NCBI GenBank assembly: GCA_945862495.1
Contig: CAMAYM010000068.1
Coordinates: forward strand, 1-13,439
Direction: 5' to 3'
Source: Bordetella parapertussis
Lineage (GTDB): Bacteria > Pseudomonadota > Gammaproteobacteria > Burkholderiales > Burkholderiaceae_B
DNA length: 13,439 nt
Of the stretch, positions 1 to 6,885 are shown in pieces; the stretch's first letter is position 1, and the number at the start of each line of letters is the position of its first letter. The notes beneath the pieces are model-generated. The model had not been told where the DNA came from, did no database searches, and saw nothing but the letters and a program-made list of their open reading frames with translations. The translations under genes were made by a program, and so were the position numbers.

Positions 1-957
1 ACTCTGGCTGCTGTGGCACTGTCATCTGCGCTGACCGCAACTGCCTCGGCTCAAGATGCCTATCCCAACAAGCCGCTCAAAGTGGTTGTCCCCTTCCCGG
101 CTGGTGGCGCTACAGACATTCTGACTCGCGCGATTACCGAAAAGCTTTCTCAGCGAATTGGACAGCCTGTCATCATTGAAAACCGGCCTGGCGCGGGTGC
201 CAACATTGGCGCCGCAACTGTGGCCAAGGCAGCACCTGATGGTTATACCTTGCTGATGGGTTCGATCGGTTCACACTCGATCTCTGTCACGTACCACAAA
301 GATCCGGGCTACAACTTTCAGAAGGATTTAATGCCCATTACAGCTGCTGGAACGCTCAGCAATATCGTTGTGGTGGGTAACGAAGTCCCTGCAAAAAATT
401 TGGCGGAATTAGTAGCTTATGCAAAAGCGAATCCAGGCAAGTTGACCTGCGGTTCTTCGGGAACGGGTGGACTGATTCATCTGACCTGTGAAATGTTCAA
501 GTCAACAGCAGGGATTGATGTGCTCCACGTTCCCTACAAAGGCACTTCATTTTTAATGCCTGACTTGATCTCTGGTCGCGTGACGATGGCCCTTGATACG
601 CTTCCTCCCTATATGTCCATGTTAAAGGACAAAAAAGTCAGAGCACTTGCTATCACCACCGCAAAACGTTCGCCTTTAATTCCTGACGTCCCAACAGTGG
701 CAGAGTCTGGCTACCCTGGGTTTGAATCAGTTGCGAGCTATGGCTTTTTCGCACCAGCAGGCACACCAAAACCCATCATTGACAAGCTCAACAAAGAAAT
801 CAATGCAGTACTGCTTGATCCGCAGCTGAAAGCAAGTCTTTTAGCTCAGGGCATTGATCTGGAAGGCAGTACACCAGAAGCACTGCAAGCATTTGTCAAA
901 GGCGAAATTGACAAGTGGGCGCGCGTGATTAAGACAAGCAATATCAAACCAGAGTAA
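1..957 (+). CDS. Bug-family tripartite tricarboxylate transporter substrate-binding protein (5' partial)
   Basis: Periplasmic solute receptor of the Bug (TctC-like) family, which binds a carboxylated or other small organic ligand and may deliver it to a TctA/TctB membrane partner. The frame is open from base 1, so the true start lies left of the window; a GTG at 13 is only an internal codon. The first visible residues are the end of a signal peptide with an AxA-like cleavage region, followed by the usual mature start (AYPNKPLKVVVPFPAGGATD). Other family hallmarks are ENRPGAG, the PDGYTLL motif, a HVPYKG segment, and GFESVASYGFFAPAGTP near the C-terminus. About 318 residues are present; the family is usually near 320-330, so little is missing. 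No tctA or tctB gene is adjacent, which is common because Bug genes are often orphans. The ligand cannot be read from sequence. It ends in TAA, 10 bases before the convergent membrane-protein pseudogene. Confidence 0.93.
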   Translation, partial: TLAAVALSSALTATASAQDAYPNKPLKVVVPFPAGGATDILTRAITEKLSQRIGQPVIIENRPGAGANIGAATVAKAAPDGYTLLMGSIGSHSISVTYHKDPGYNFQKDLMPITAAGTLSNIVVVGNEVPAKNLAELVAYAKANPGKLTCGSSGTGGLIHLTCEMFKSTAGIDVLHVPYKGTSFLMPDLISGRVTMALDTLPPYMSMLKDKKVRALAITTAKRSPLIPDVPTVAESGYPGFESVASYGFFAPAGTPKPIIDKLNKEINAVLLDPQLKASLLAQGIDLEGSTPEALQAFVKGEIDKWARVIKTSNIKPE

Positions 958-968
958 AGATCTGGTTT
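946..968. terminator. Short hairpin spanning the convergent gene ends
   Basis: AAACCAGA (946-953) pairs perfectly with TCTGGTTT (961-968) around a 7-base loop. The stem overlaps the last codons of the Bug gene and ends at the stop codon of the opposite-strand gene. It lacks a clean T-run on either strand, so it may only assist the stronger terminator just to its right. Confidence 0.35.
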
Positions 969-2311
969 TAATTAGAGCGGCTCTGTATTGCAGGGTCGCT
1001 CTTTTTTTTGTAAGGCCATAACAGTAAGGGTGGCAAAACGAGCAGCCATGCGATGCGTGTCTGATAACGATAGTGTGGTTTGGACAAGCCACCCGTTGCA
1101 AAAGCATTTGCGAGCACACCCAACCAGATCATCATAATCAAAGCCAAGACTGTCCATTGACGACTACGCAAGGCCTGAATCAATAAAACACTACTGAGCA
1201 AAAAGCCAAGTAGGACAATCACAGTGCCAACTGCACTCACAAAAGACACGCGTTCTAGCATCGTGCCTTGGACTTGTTTAGAGTTTTTGTATCGTTCGAG
1301 CTCTTCGGTGGAAAAAAACTTTTCTACGCTTTTCGCGACGGTCAGATCTAACCAATCAGAATTAATCGTATCGCCAAGCTTGACCATTGTGAGCTGGGTC
1401 ACGGTGTTCTGAGTCGCAGACCACAAGACGTGCCAAGGCCTGGCGCGCACGGTCAACGCAACAATCTCTGATGCCTCTGGTGCCAGTCCAATTGGACCAC
1501 CCGGATGAGTCCATACAGGACCATTGGCATCCCACATAAAAGAGTCACTGTCTTTGGCCAGACGTTCTGTCCATGCGCATAAATGCCAGGACTTTTCGGG
1601 GCAATATTTTTCTAAAACGCTTTTGACGTTTCCGTCTGCAGACATGCGGGCCAACATAAAAACTGAACCAAAGGGCGACACTGCAAGCTTGTTAAAGGCA
1701 TACATGCTTGTCCCCACCAACGCCACAAGAGCAATCACAAGGGGCAATATTGCATAGGCAAAACGTCGCCATCTCAACCCAAGCACAACAAGCAGGCACG
1801 CTGCAGCGATCACAAGATGTGAGAGATGCACCGCAATCGCTAACGCTCCGAGCAAGCTGATCCATGCCGTCATGGGCTTAGTGAGTTTTTGAGAAAAACC
1901 CATGACAAAAATACTCAGCACCGCCATACCAGAAAAAATATCTGGCATGACAAGGGACACAAACCAAGAAGCGCCTGTCAAAAGTGACAAGATCAAACAG
2001 ACAGCAAGATGACGCAGAGGCTTAGCAGAACCAACAGTTTGTTGGGTCAACCAGACTAATTGTGAAAGTAGAATCCCTTGCACGAGCACCACACCCCATA
2101 GCGAATGCCAAGCGTGGGCAAGCAACATCCAGGGGCCGTAAATAAACGGCTTATCCCAATTGAAATATCCGGGTGTAGGTTGGGTGATAAATACGTGCGT
2201 ATCGCTTTAGAGCAGCGGGTAGCCATTCCAAAGGGCGGGCCAAATCAGCAGCACGCCCCCAAGCAGAATGGCAATCAGGTTAAAGGTTCGCGAGGACTTA
2301 GAGAAGTCCAC
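968..2311 (-). pseudogene. Polytopic membrane protein interrupted by an in-frame TAA
   Basis: The frame runs from a GTG at 2311, four bases after the BCAT stop codon, to TAA at 968-970. It would give a 447-residue protein were it not for a TAA at codon 35 (2207-2209). The sequence before the stop (FNLIAILLGGVLLIWPALWN) is a transmembrane helix leading into GYPLL. The sequence after it continues as SDTHVFITQPTPGYFNWDKPFIYGPW. The join NGYPLL-[stop]-SDT resembles conserved bacterial membrane proteins in which an aromatic residue sits at that place, so a single-base change of a Tyr codon is the likely lesion. Downstream there are multiple membrane helices, a PDIFSG motif, and a soluble loop with two cysteines (CPEKSWHLC) and WTHPGG, then two more helices and a basic tail. 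I recognise a conserved uncharacterised membrane protein but no function. The ATG at 2128 could give a product lacking the first helix and the conserved loop. Sequencing error or stop readthrough are the alternatives. Confidence 0.75.
974..1009 (+). terminator. Rho-independent terminator of the Bug gene
   Basis: AGAGCGGCTCT (974-984) pairs with AGGGTCGCTCT (992-1002), 11 pairs with two G-T wobbles, around a 7-base loop. A run of eight T follows (1002-1009). This is a textbook intrinsic terminator for rightward transcription. It lies inside the 3' end of the leftward membrane-protein reading frame, where it encodes the lysine-rich tail. Confidence 0.85.
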
Positions 2312-2315
2312 GCGC

Positions 2316-3413
2316 CTAAACCAATCGTTTTAGCCAGCCGTGACGATCAGGTTGACGACCGTACTGAATATCGGTGAGCTCCTGTCGCAAGGCCATGGTG
2401 AGCTTGCCGGCTGGCGCGTTTTCATCACCAGCAATAAAGCCGCGACCTTTCAGTGCCGCAATCGGTGCCACCACTGCTGCAGTGCCGCAGGCAAACGCCT
2501 CGACAAAGTCTCCCGAGGCGATGCCCTGACGCCACTCATCGATCGAAATTTTGCGTTCTTCGACCTGGTGACCACGGTCTTTTGCAAGCTGGATAATGCT
2601 TGCGCGCGTCACACCCTCGAGAATGCTTCCCGTCAAATCAGGCGTAACCAGCGTTCCGTCTTTTTTGACCAAAAAGATGTTCATGCCACCGAGTTCTTCG
2701 AGGTATTTACCCTCTTGAGAGTCCAGAAACAAGACTTGCGAACAACCATTTTCGTACGCTTCTTTTTGGGGTAACAAAGAAGCGGAGTAATTGCCACCGC
2801 ATTTTGCAGCACCCGTTCCACCGTGCGCAGCGCGCGAATAATCCTCGACCAACCAAATGGATACGGGCGCAACGCCTTTTGCAAAATAGGGACCAACGGG
2901 ACTGGCAATCACAAAATAAGCTGCTTTTTGAGCTGCCCGGACACCAAGAAAGTTTTCATTGGCAATCATAAAGGGGCGCAGGTACAGACTCATGTCGGGC
3001 GCAGTAGGCACCCAGGCGTGGTCGATCGCCACAATTTGCTTGATTGACTCAAGAAACAGGTCTGTTGGCAGCTCCGGTAATGCCAGTCGGTGTGCAGAAC
3101 GCTGCATCCGGGCCGCATTGACCTCAGGACGGAAGGTCCACACAGAGCCGTCTGCATGCCGATAAGCTTTCATGCCTTCGAAAATCTCTTGGGCATAGTG
3201 CAGGACGGAGGCGGCGGGATCCAACAACAGGGGGCCGTAGGGCTTGACCTGCGGGTCATACCAACCCTCTTCGACGGTCCAATCGATCGAGACCATGTGA
3301 TCCGTGAAGTACTTACCAAAACCGGGATTCGCCAGAATTGCCTCGCGCTCAGCAACCGAGCGTGAGTTTGACGAGCGTATTGCTTTGAAAACCAGAGATG
3401 TGTTCGCAGTCAT
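2316..3413 (-). CDS. ilvE: Branched-chain amino acid aminotransferase (type II BCAT)
   Basis: PLP-dependent fold-type IV transaminase that interconverts leucine, isoleucine and valine with their 2-oxo acids using 2-oxoglutarate/glutamate; cytosolic. At 365 residues it matches the longer BCAT2-like class rather than the roughly 300-residue E. coli IlvE class. Visible hallmarks are LHYAQEIFEGMKAYR (about 71-85), FRPEVNAARM, the PLP-lysine motif GTGAAKCGGNYSAS with Lys204, EELGGMN (about 240), SILEGVTRASI (263-273) which helps bind the cofactor phosphate, and ACGTAAVV (about 308-315). It begins at an ATG downstream of a good promoter (3446-3474), although no strong Shine-Dalgarno is visible. The upstream neighbour is the RIO-family kinase, and the next gene, the membrane-protein pseudogene, starts 4 bases after its stop, so the two are probably co-transcribed. 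The family assignment is firm. The gene symbol follows function, not close kinship to E. coli IlvE. Confidence 0.95.
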   Translation of the reverse strand: MTANTSLVFKAIRSSNSRSVAEREAILANPGFGKYFTDHMVSIDWTVEEGWYDPQVKPYGPLLLDPAASVLHYAQEIFEGMKAYRHADGSVWTFRPEVNAARMQRSAHRLALPELPTDLFLESIKQIVAIDHAWVPTAPDMSLYLRPFMIANENFLGVRAAQKAAYFVIASPVGPYFAKGVAPVSIWLVEDYSRAAHGGTGAAKCGGNYSASLLPQKEAYENGCSQVLFLDSQEGKYLEELGGMNIFLVKKDGTLVTPDLTGSILEGVTRASIIQLAKDRGHQVEERKISIDEWRQGIASGDFVEAFACGTAAVVAPIAALKGRGFIAGDENAPAGKLTMALRQELTDIQYGRQPDRHGWLKRLV

Positions 3414-3445
3414 GGAAGGTGTCAGAGGATTAAATATAGTGATTG

Positions 3446-3474
3446 ATTATAGCCACGCTCGGATACAGTGTCCG
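3446..3474 (-). promoter_or_regulatory. Sigma70-type promoter for the BCAT gene
   Basis: On the minus strand there is a perfect TATAAT -10 box (3446-3451) and a CGGACA -35-like hexamer (3469-3474), separated by exactly 17 bases. The predicted transcription start near 3438 leaves a leader of about 25 bases before the BCAT ATG. The site lies in the 86-base gap after the kinase gene, so BCAT can be transcribed independently of the amidase-kinase unit. Confidence 0.65.
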
Positions 3475-3499
3475 GGGCGAAGGGTCGTCGCCGGTTTAA

Positions 3500-4351
3500 C
3501 TATTCCTGACGTTCCTGCAAGCGCCTGAGTAACGCCTCTTGTTCGCGGCGAGTTTCTTCAATTTCCTGCATCAGCCCGTCCATATCGACAGGTGTGGTGT
3601 CCGCTTCAAAATGTCCGGTCAAGGCATATTCGGGGGTCAACTCTCCCGCCTCGAACAGTTTCCAAATTTCTTTACCGTAATCGGTTGCAAGTAATTCTGG
3701 CGCAAATTGCCCAAAATAAACCGCCAGGTTTTGAACGTCCCTCAACAACATCGGTCTCGCTTCGTTGTTGCCTGCCGCATCCACCGCCTGTGGCAAGTCG
3801 ATAATCACAGGACCGTCTGTCGCCATCAAAATGTTGTATTCGGACAAGTCACCATGAATGATGCCAGCGCACAACATGCGAACGACCTGATTAATCAAAT
3901 AGGCATGACACTCTCGCGCACGTTCTGGTGTGAGCTCGACATCATTGAGTCTGGGCGCTACATCTCCCTCTGCATCGGTGACAAGCTCCATGAGCAACAC
4001 ACCATCCGTACAAATATAGGGCTGTGGCACGCGAACGCCCGCATTGGCCAAGCGAAACAACGCATCGACCTCGGCGTTTTGCCAAAGCTCTTCTTGCATC
4101 TGTCGTCCATAGCGCGTGCCCTTTTCCATCGCGCGCGCCTGACGGCTATTTTTGACCTTACGACCTTCTGTGTAAGACACCGCATTTTTAAAGCTGCGCT
4201 GTTTAGCGTCCTTGTAGACCTTGGCACAACGAATGGAATCGCCACTGCGCACCACATATACGGTCGCCTCTTTACCGCTCATCAACTGGCTCAACACCTC
4301 ATCGACTAACCCTTCCTCAACGAGGGGCTTAAGTCTTGGGGGGATCTTCAT
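3500..4351 (-). CDS. RIO-type serine/threonine protein kinase
   Basis: Atypical protein kinase of the RIO1-like bacterial group, predicted cytosolic. Substrates of bacterial RIO kinases are poorly known. At 283 residues it is normal for the group. Visible elements are the P-loop-like SGKEATVY (25-32), the ATP-binding lysine in CAKVYK (Lys44), a basic segment at 50-80, the catalytic loop HGDLSEYN (166-173, Asp168 and Asn173), and the metal-binding IDLPQ (184-188, Asp185). All catalytic residues are present, so activity is expected. The C-terminal 30 residues are rich in Glu and Arg and could form a short coiled coil. The start is fixed by an ATGA overlap with the upstream amidase stop codon, which implies translational coupling. 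A protein phosphorylation role is family knowledge; any link to the amidase is unexplained. Confidence 0.92.
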   Translation of the reverse strand: MKIPPRLKPLVEEGLVDEVLSQLMSGKEATVYVVRSGDSIRCAKVYKDAKQRSFKNAVSYTEGRKVKNSRQARAMEKGTRYGRQMQEELWQNAEVDALFRLANAGVRVPQPYICTDGVLLMELVTDAEGDVAPRLNDVELTPERARECHAYLINQVVRMLCAGIIHGDLSEYNILMATDGPVIIDLPQAVDAAGNNEARPMLLRDVQNLAVYFGQFAPELLATDYGKEIWKLFEAGELTPEYALTGHFEADTTPVDMDGLMQEIEETRREQEALLRRLQERQE

Positions 4352-5700
4352 CGGTGCGCACTCAAAGCATCTTCGACGGCCAAGGCGACCGCAGACAAGC
4401 GCGCATCGTCTCCATGCACAGAAGACAGCATCAACCCCACTGGCAACTCTCCCTCACGGTGACAAGGCAAGCTATAGGAGCAGCCGTCCAGCAAGTTGAT
4501 GGTGAAGGTATTGCGCAACATCTGGCCATTCGCTTTAAAGAATGCCTCATCGGAAGCAATCAGCTTTTCAAGTTCGGGTGCTACCGTTGGCACCGTTGGG
4601 CACATTAATGCGTCAAAGCCCTCAATGGCTCGCTCAACACTGGCAATCCATGCACGACGCTTGTCTAGCAGTGCGATGTACTGCTGGGCAGTAATGGGAG
4701 CGCCCAACATCACACGGGCCGCCACGCGCTGGTCAAACTGAGCCTGCGCGCGCGCCAAACGCTCATGATGCACTGCATAAGCTTCGATAGGCGAGAGACC
4801 ACCTGGCGAGTTGACCTTGGGGATGTCCGCAAACTCCGTCAACGGAATCTCAATAATCTGCGCGCCGGCTTCAGACAAAATTGACAAGCTGCGGTCGAAA
4901 GCTTGGGCAACGGTGTGATCCAGACCATCAAGCACCATGGTCTGGGGTACAGCCAAACGCATCCCGGCAATCGGCCGGCGACGCACAGGCAGCAGGGCAC
5001 CCGAAAGAACCGCATCCACCGTGATGCAGTCCTGAACACTGCGCGTCATGGCGCAAACCGTATCAAGTGCACGGGACAGCTCTAGTGCACCCTCTAATGG
5101 CACACGATTTTGCGTGCTTTTAAAGCCAACAATGCCGCACAGTGCCGCTGGAATCCTAATCGAACCGCCTGTATCTGAGCCGAGGCCGGCAACGGAAAGA
5201 CCCAAGGCCACCGATACACCCGCACCCGACGAGGAACCGCCTGGCACGCGTGCAACTGTCTGATCGGTTGGATTGACCGGTGTGCCATAGTGAGGATTGA
5301 TACCAATACCTGAGAAAGCAAATTCGGTCATATTGGTTTTACCCACAATCGCCGAACCAGCTGCGCGTAGGCGCGCCACCACAGGGGCATCCTGAGTTTG
5401 AACAGCCTCCCCCTTGCACACAATCGAACCAGCCATCGTGGTTTCACCCGCGACCCCATACAAGTCTTTAATCGACACAGGCAAACCCGCCAAGGCGGGC
5501 AGCTTCACGCCGGCCTTTTGTGAGGCGTCTGCCGCACGTGCCGCTGCGAGGGCAGCATCGGGGTACATTTTGGTAAAGACACTTTTAGCAGCCGGCAAGC
5601 CCGCTGCCTCCAAGGCGCCTGCGACAAGCGCCTCGCGCGTTGTCTCTCCGCGCATCAGGCGCTGATTCAGCTGTTCGATTGTTTCGTGAATGTGGATCAT
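4348..5700 (-). CDS. Amidase-signature family hydrolase
   Basis: Serine hydrolase of the amidase-signature family, which hydrolyses amides to acid plus ammonia or amine. At 450 residues it is a normal length. The Ser-cisSer-Lys triad is readable: Lys78 in PVSIKDLYG, Ser156 in PGGSSSGAG, and Ser180 in GSDTGGSIRIPA. The frame is open further upstream to 5775. The start at 5700 (MIHIHETIEQL) is chosen because the protein homology begins there, because an AAGAAGAG Shine-Dalgarno-like stretch precedes it, and because a strong promoter occupies 5747-5775. It lacks signs of a GatA role, as no gatB or gatC is nearby. The substrate is unknown; annotators often call such proteins Asp/Glu-tRNA amidotransferase A-like without support. 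Its stop overlaps the kinase start by four bases, so the two form an operon. Confidence 0.92.
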   Translation of the reverse strand: MIHIHETIEQLNQRLMRGETTREALVAGALEAAGLPAAKSVFTKMYPDAALAAARAADASQKAGVKLPALAGLPVSIKDLYGVAGETTMAGSIVCKGEAVQTQDAPVVARLRAAGSAIVGKTNMTEFAFSGIGINPHYGTPVNPTDQTVARVPGGSSSGAGVSVALGLSVAGLGSDTGGSIRIPAALCGIVGFKSTQNRVPLEGALELSRALDTVCAMTRSVQDCITVDAVLSGALLPVRRRPIAGMRLAVPQTMVLDGLDHTVAQAFDRSLSILSEAGAQIIEIPLTEFADIPKVNSPGGLSPIEAYAVHHERLARAQAQFDQRVAARVMLGAPITAQQYIALLDKRRAWIASVERAIEGFDALMCPTVPTVAPELEKLIASDEAFFKANGQMLRNTFTINLLDGCSYSLPCHREGELPVGLMLSSVHGDDARLSAVALAVEDALSAHR

Positions 5701-5746
5701 TAAAGAGGCTCTTCTTGTGGGGCGCTTACGCGCAAGGACAATTGAC

Positions 5747-5775
5747 AATGTAAGGAACACCGGGCGCGCGGTCAA
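5747..5775 (-). promoter_or_regulatory. Sigma70-type promoter for the amidase-kinase operon
   Basis: On the minus strand, TTGACC (5770-5775) and TACATT (5747-5752) are separated by exactly 17 bases, each hexamer differing from consensus at one or two positions. The predicted start near 5739 leaves a leader of about 38 bases before the amidase ATG at 5700. A palindrome sits two bases upstream of the -35 box. Confidence 0.7.
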
Positions 5776-5777
5776 GC

Positions 5778-5795
5778 GAGCGTTCGGGAACGCTC
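5778..5795. promoter_or_regulatory. 18-bp palindrome next to the amidase -35 box, candidate operator
   Basis: GAGCGTTC-GG-GAACGCTC is a perfect 8+8 inverted repeat with a 2-base spacer. It is centred about 47 bases upstream of the predicted amidase transcription start and about 125 bases upstream of the HiPIP start codon. Position and symmetry suit a dimeric regulator, either an activator abutting RNA polymerase or a repressor. There is no T-run, so it is not a terminator. The regulator is not identified. Confidence 0.5.
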
Positions 5796-5807
5796 AGATC
5801 AAAAAAC

Positions 5808-5835
5808 GGTCTATCCCCTCTATCAATAGGTCTAT
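5808..5835. repeat. Direct GGTCTAT repeats in the divergent intergenic region
   Basis: GGTCTAT occurs at 5808-5814 and 5829-5835, exactly 21 bases (two helical turns) apart, with a related CCTCTAT at 5817-5823 between them. These lie in the 211-base region between the divergent amidase and HiPIP genes. They could be binding sites for a regulator but are short enough to arise by chance. Confidence 0.3.
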
Positions 5836-5876
5836 TTGTAATTTTGTCGTCAGGTAAAGAGATAAAATGAGGGTTC

Positions 5877-5890
5877 GCATCATTTGATGC
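5877..5890. promoter_or_regulatory. Inverted repeat upstream of the HiPIP gene
   Basis: GCATCA-TT-TGATGC is a perfect 6+6 inverted repeat ending 21 bases before the HiPIP ATG and 10 bases before its AGGA ribosome-binding site. It could be an operator or a small hairpin in the mRNA leader. No convincing -35/-10 pair with good spacing was found for the HiPIP gene; TAAAAT at about 5864 is the best -10 candidate. Confidence 0.35.
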
Positions 5891-5911
5891 AACCTTATAC
5901 AGGATACGACT

Positions 5912-6217
5912 ATGCAATCATCACGTCGCCAGTTCATGATTTACACGACCGCCGGTTTGGCCTCAATGACCTTGGCCAGTCAGGCACAAGCCCAAGCCAT
6001 GCTCGGCGAAGCCGAACCCACCGCTGTTGCACTGGGTTACAAGGCAGATGCCAAGACTGTCGAAAAAGCAAAATTCCCTAAGTACGCCGATGGCCAGCTT
6101 TGCTCCAACTGCCAACTCTACGCTAGCAAGTCTGCTGACGCGGGCACCTGTACCATTTTCCCAGGAAAACTGGTTGCTGGTCCAGGCTGGTGTAATGCTT
6201 ACATCAAGAAAGCCTAA
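5912..6217 (+). CDS. High-potential iron-sulfur protein (HiPIP)
   Basis: Small periplasmic electron carrier that holds a [4Fe-4S]2+/3+ cluster and shuttles electrons, classically between the bc1 complex and a terminal oxidase or photosynthetic reaction centre. The 101-residue precursor begins with a twin-arginine signal (SRRQF at 4-8) followed by a hydrophobic stretch and an AQA cleavage region, as expected for a cofactor-loaded Tat substrate. The four cluster ligands are Cys64 and Cys67 (CSNC), Cys80 (GTC) and Cys94 (GWC), in the C-x2-C-x12-C-x13-C spacing, and the conserved PGxLVAGxGWCxxY-like C-terminus is present. An AGGA Shine-Dalgarno (5901-5904) lies 7 bases before the ATG. It stands alone, divergent from the amidase and convergent with a lipoprotein gene. 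Its redox partners are not in the window. Confidence 0.95.
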   Translation: MQSSRRQFMIYTTAGLASMTLASQAQAQAMLGEAEPTAVALGYKADAKTVEKAKFPKYADGQLCSNCQLYASKSADAGTCTIFPGKLVAGPGWCNAYIKKA

Positions 6218-6230
6218 TAGCTTGAGGTAC

Positions 6231-6260
6231 TAGCTGAGAAATTCAGTTATTTCTCAGCTA
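6231..6260. terminator. First hairpin after the HiPIP gene
   Basis: TAGCTGAGAAA (6231-6241) pairs perfectly with TTTCTCAGCTA (6250-6260) around an 8-base loop. It starts about 14 bases after the HiPIP stop. It is followed by AAAAG rather than a T-run, so alone it is a weak terminator. It may protect the HiPIP mRNA 3' end or act with the next hairpin. Confidence 0.5.
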
Positions 6261-6266
6261 AAAGTA

Positions 6267-6303
6267 AAAAAAGCTGCAACAGAAACTCTGCTGCAGCTTT
6301 TTT
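6267..6303. terminator. Bidirectional intrinsic terminator between convergent genes
   Basis: AAAAAAGCTGCA (6267-6278) pairs with TGCAGCTTTTTT (6292-6303), and inner CAG/CTG pairs extend the stem past one mismatch. The A-run before and T-run after give a U-tract in either direction, so it can end both the HiPIP transcript and the leftward lipoprotein transcript. Confidence 0.85.
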
Positions 6304-6319
6304 ATTTGTCAGTGATCAA

Positions 6320-6757
6320 TTACTGAGCAATGACACGTGCTTCTGTGCCAGAACCTTCAATGTAGACCTTTTGACCCACACGTAAGTTGCTCGTTGGCTG
6401 CGTGACGCTGACCAACACGCCACCGCTTGTGCGCACAAAAACCTGCTGACCTTCGACGGGTTTGTCATAATGCTTTTGAATTTCATTGCCAGCCACAGCG
6501 CCACCAATTGCACCCAAGACCATTGCAACCGCTTTACCCGTACCCGCACCAATCAGTGCGCCAACCCCGAGACCACCCAAGCCACCTATCACAGCACCGA
6601 CACCTGTTTCATGGCTGTTTTTGATCTGCGTTGCATTGATCTGCTCGACCACACCCGAACGGATTTCCATTGGGGCGCTGGAGCCCGTCGGGGCGCAAGC
6701 CACCAAACCCAAGGCAACCAAAAGGGATAACGCTACTTTAGAAACTTGTCTTAGCAT
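6320..6757 (-). CDS. SlyB-like glycine-zipper outer-membrane lipoprotein
   Basis: Small lipoprotein of the 17-kDa-antigen/SlyB type with a glycine-zipper two-transmembrane domain. From the ATG at 6757 it has 145 residues: a basic N-terminus, a hydrophobic stretch and the lipobox LVAC with Cys21 as the acylation site. A linker contains MEIRSGVVEQI, a segment typical of this family. The Gly-rich helical hairpin (about 53-90) is followed by a C-terminal beta-rich domain (about 95-145, with VRVGQKVY-like and RVIAQ elements). An in-frame ATG at 6769 is possible; 6757 is favoured because TGAGA lies about 7 bases before it and the signal peptide then has normal length. Lack of an outer-membrane retention problem is suggested by the residue after Cys21 being Ala rather than Asp. 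Envelope integrity or stress roles are known for relatives; none can be read here. It is divergent from the Rap1a-like gene. Confidence 0.9.
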   Translation of the reverse strand: MLRQVSKVALSLLVALGLVACAPTGSSAPMEIRSGVVEQINATQIKNSHETGVGAVIGGLGGLGVGALIGAGTGKAVAMVLGAIGGAVAGNEIQKHYDKPVEGQQVFVRTSGGVLVSVTQPTSNLRVGQKVYIEGSGTEARVIAQ

Positions 6758-6773
6758 GATCATTCTCATTAAA

Positions 6774-6791
6774 TTTGTTAAGCTTTGTTAA
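6774..6791. repeat. Tandem TTTGTTAA repeats between divergent genes
   Basis: TTTGTTAA occurs at 6774-6781 and 6784-6791, a 10-base period equal to one helical turn, just upstream of the leftward lipoprotein start. Two copies on one DNA face could be a regulator site. No confident -35/-10 pairs were found in this 128-base divergent region. Confidence 0.3.
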
Positions 6792-6885
6792 AAGCCGTTG
6801 TCGAATTGTAACGCTAAGCTGGTATGAATCACCACCTTTCCTGCTCTCGAAATGCGTTTTCCTCATCCACTCTCAGGAGACTGAA

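Noticed and set aside
2340..2774. 144-codon rightward open frame
   Set aside because: It is antisense to the BCAT gene, whose full set of motifs is intact. The translation is Cys/Arg/Phe-rich with no family likeness.
3476..3492. GGCGA/TCGCC hairpin after the kinase gene as a terminator
   Set aside because: The stem is only five pairs, with no T-run on the minus strand.
3707..4309. 200-codon rightward open frame
   Set aside because: It is antisense to the well-supported RIO-family kinase gene, has no recognisable domains, and no plausible ribosome-binding site. It is a shadow of the kinase codons.
5701..5775. Extended amidase N-terminus from an ATG at 5775
   Set aside because: The extra 25 residues are not like the family, and this stretch holds the -35 and -10 boxes and the transcript start.
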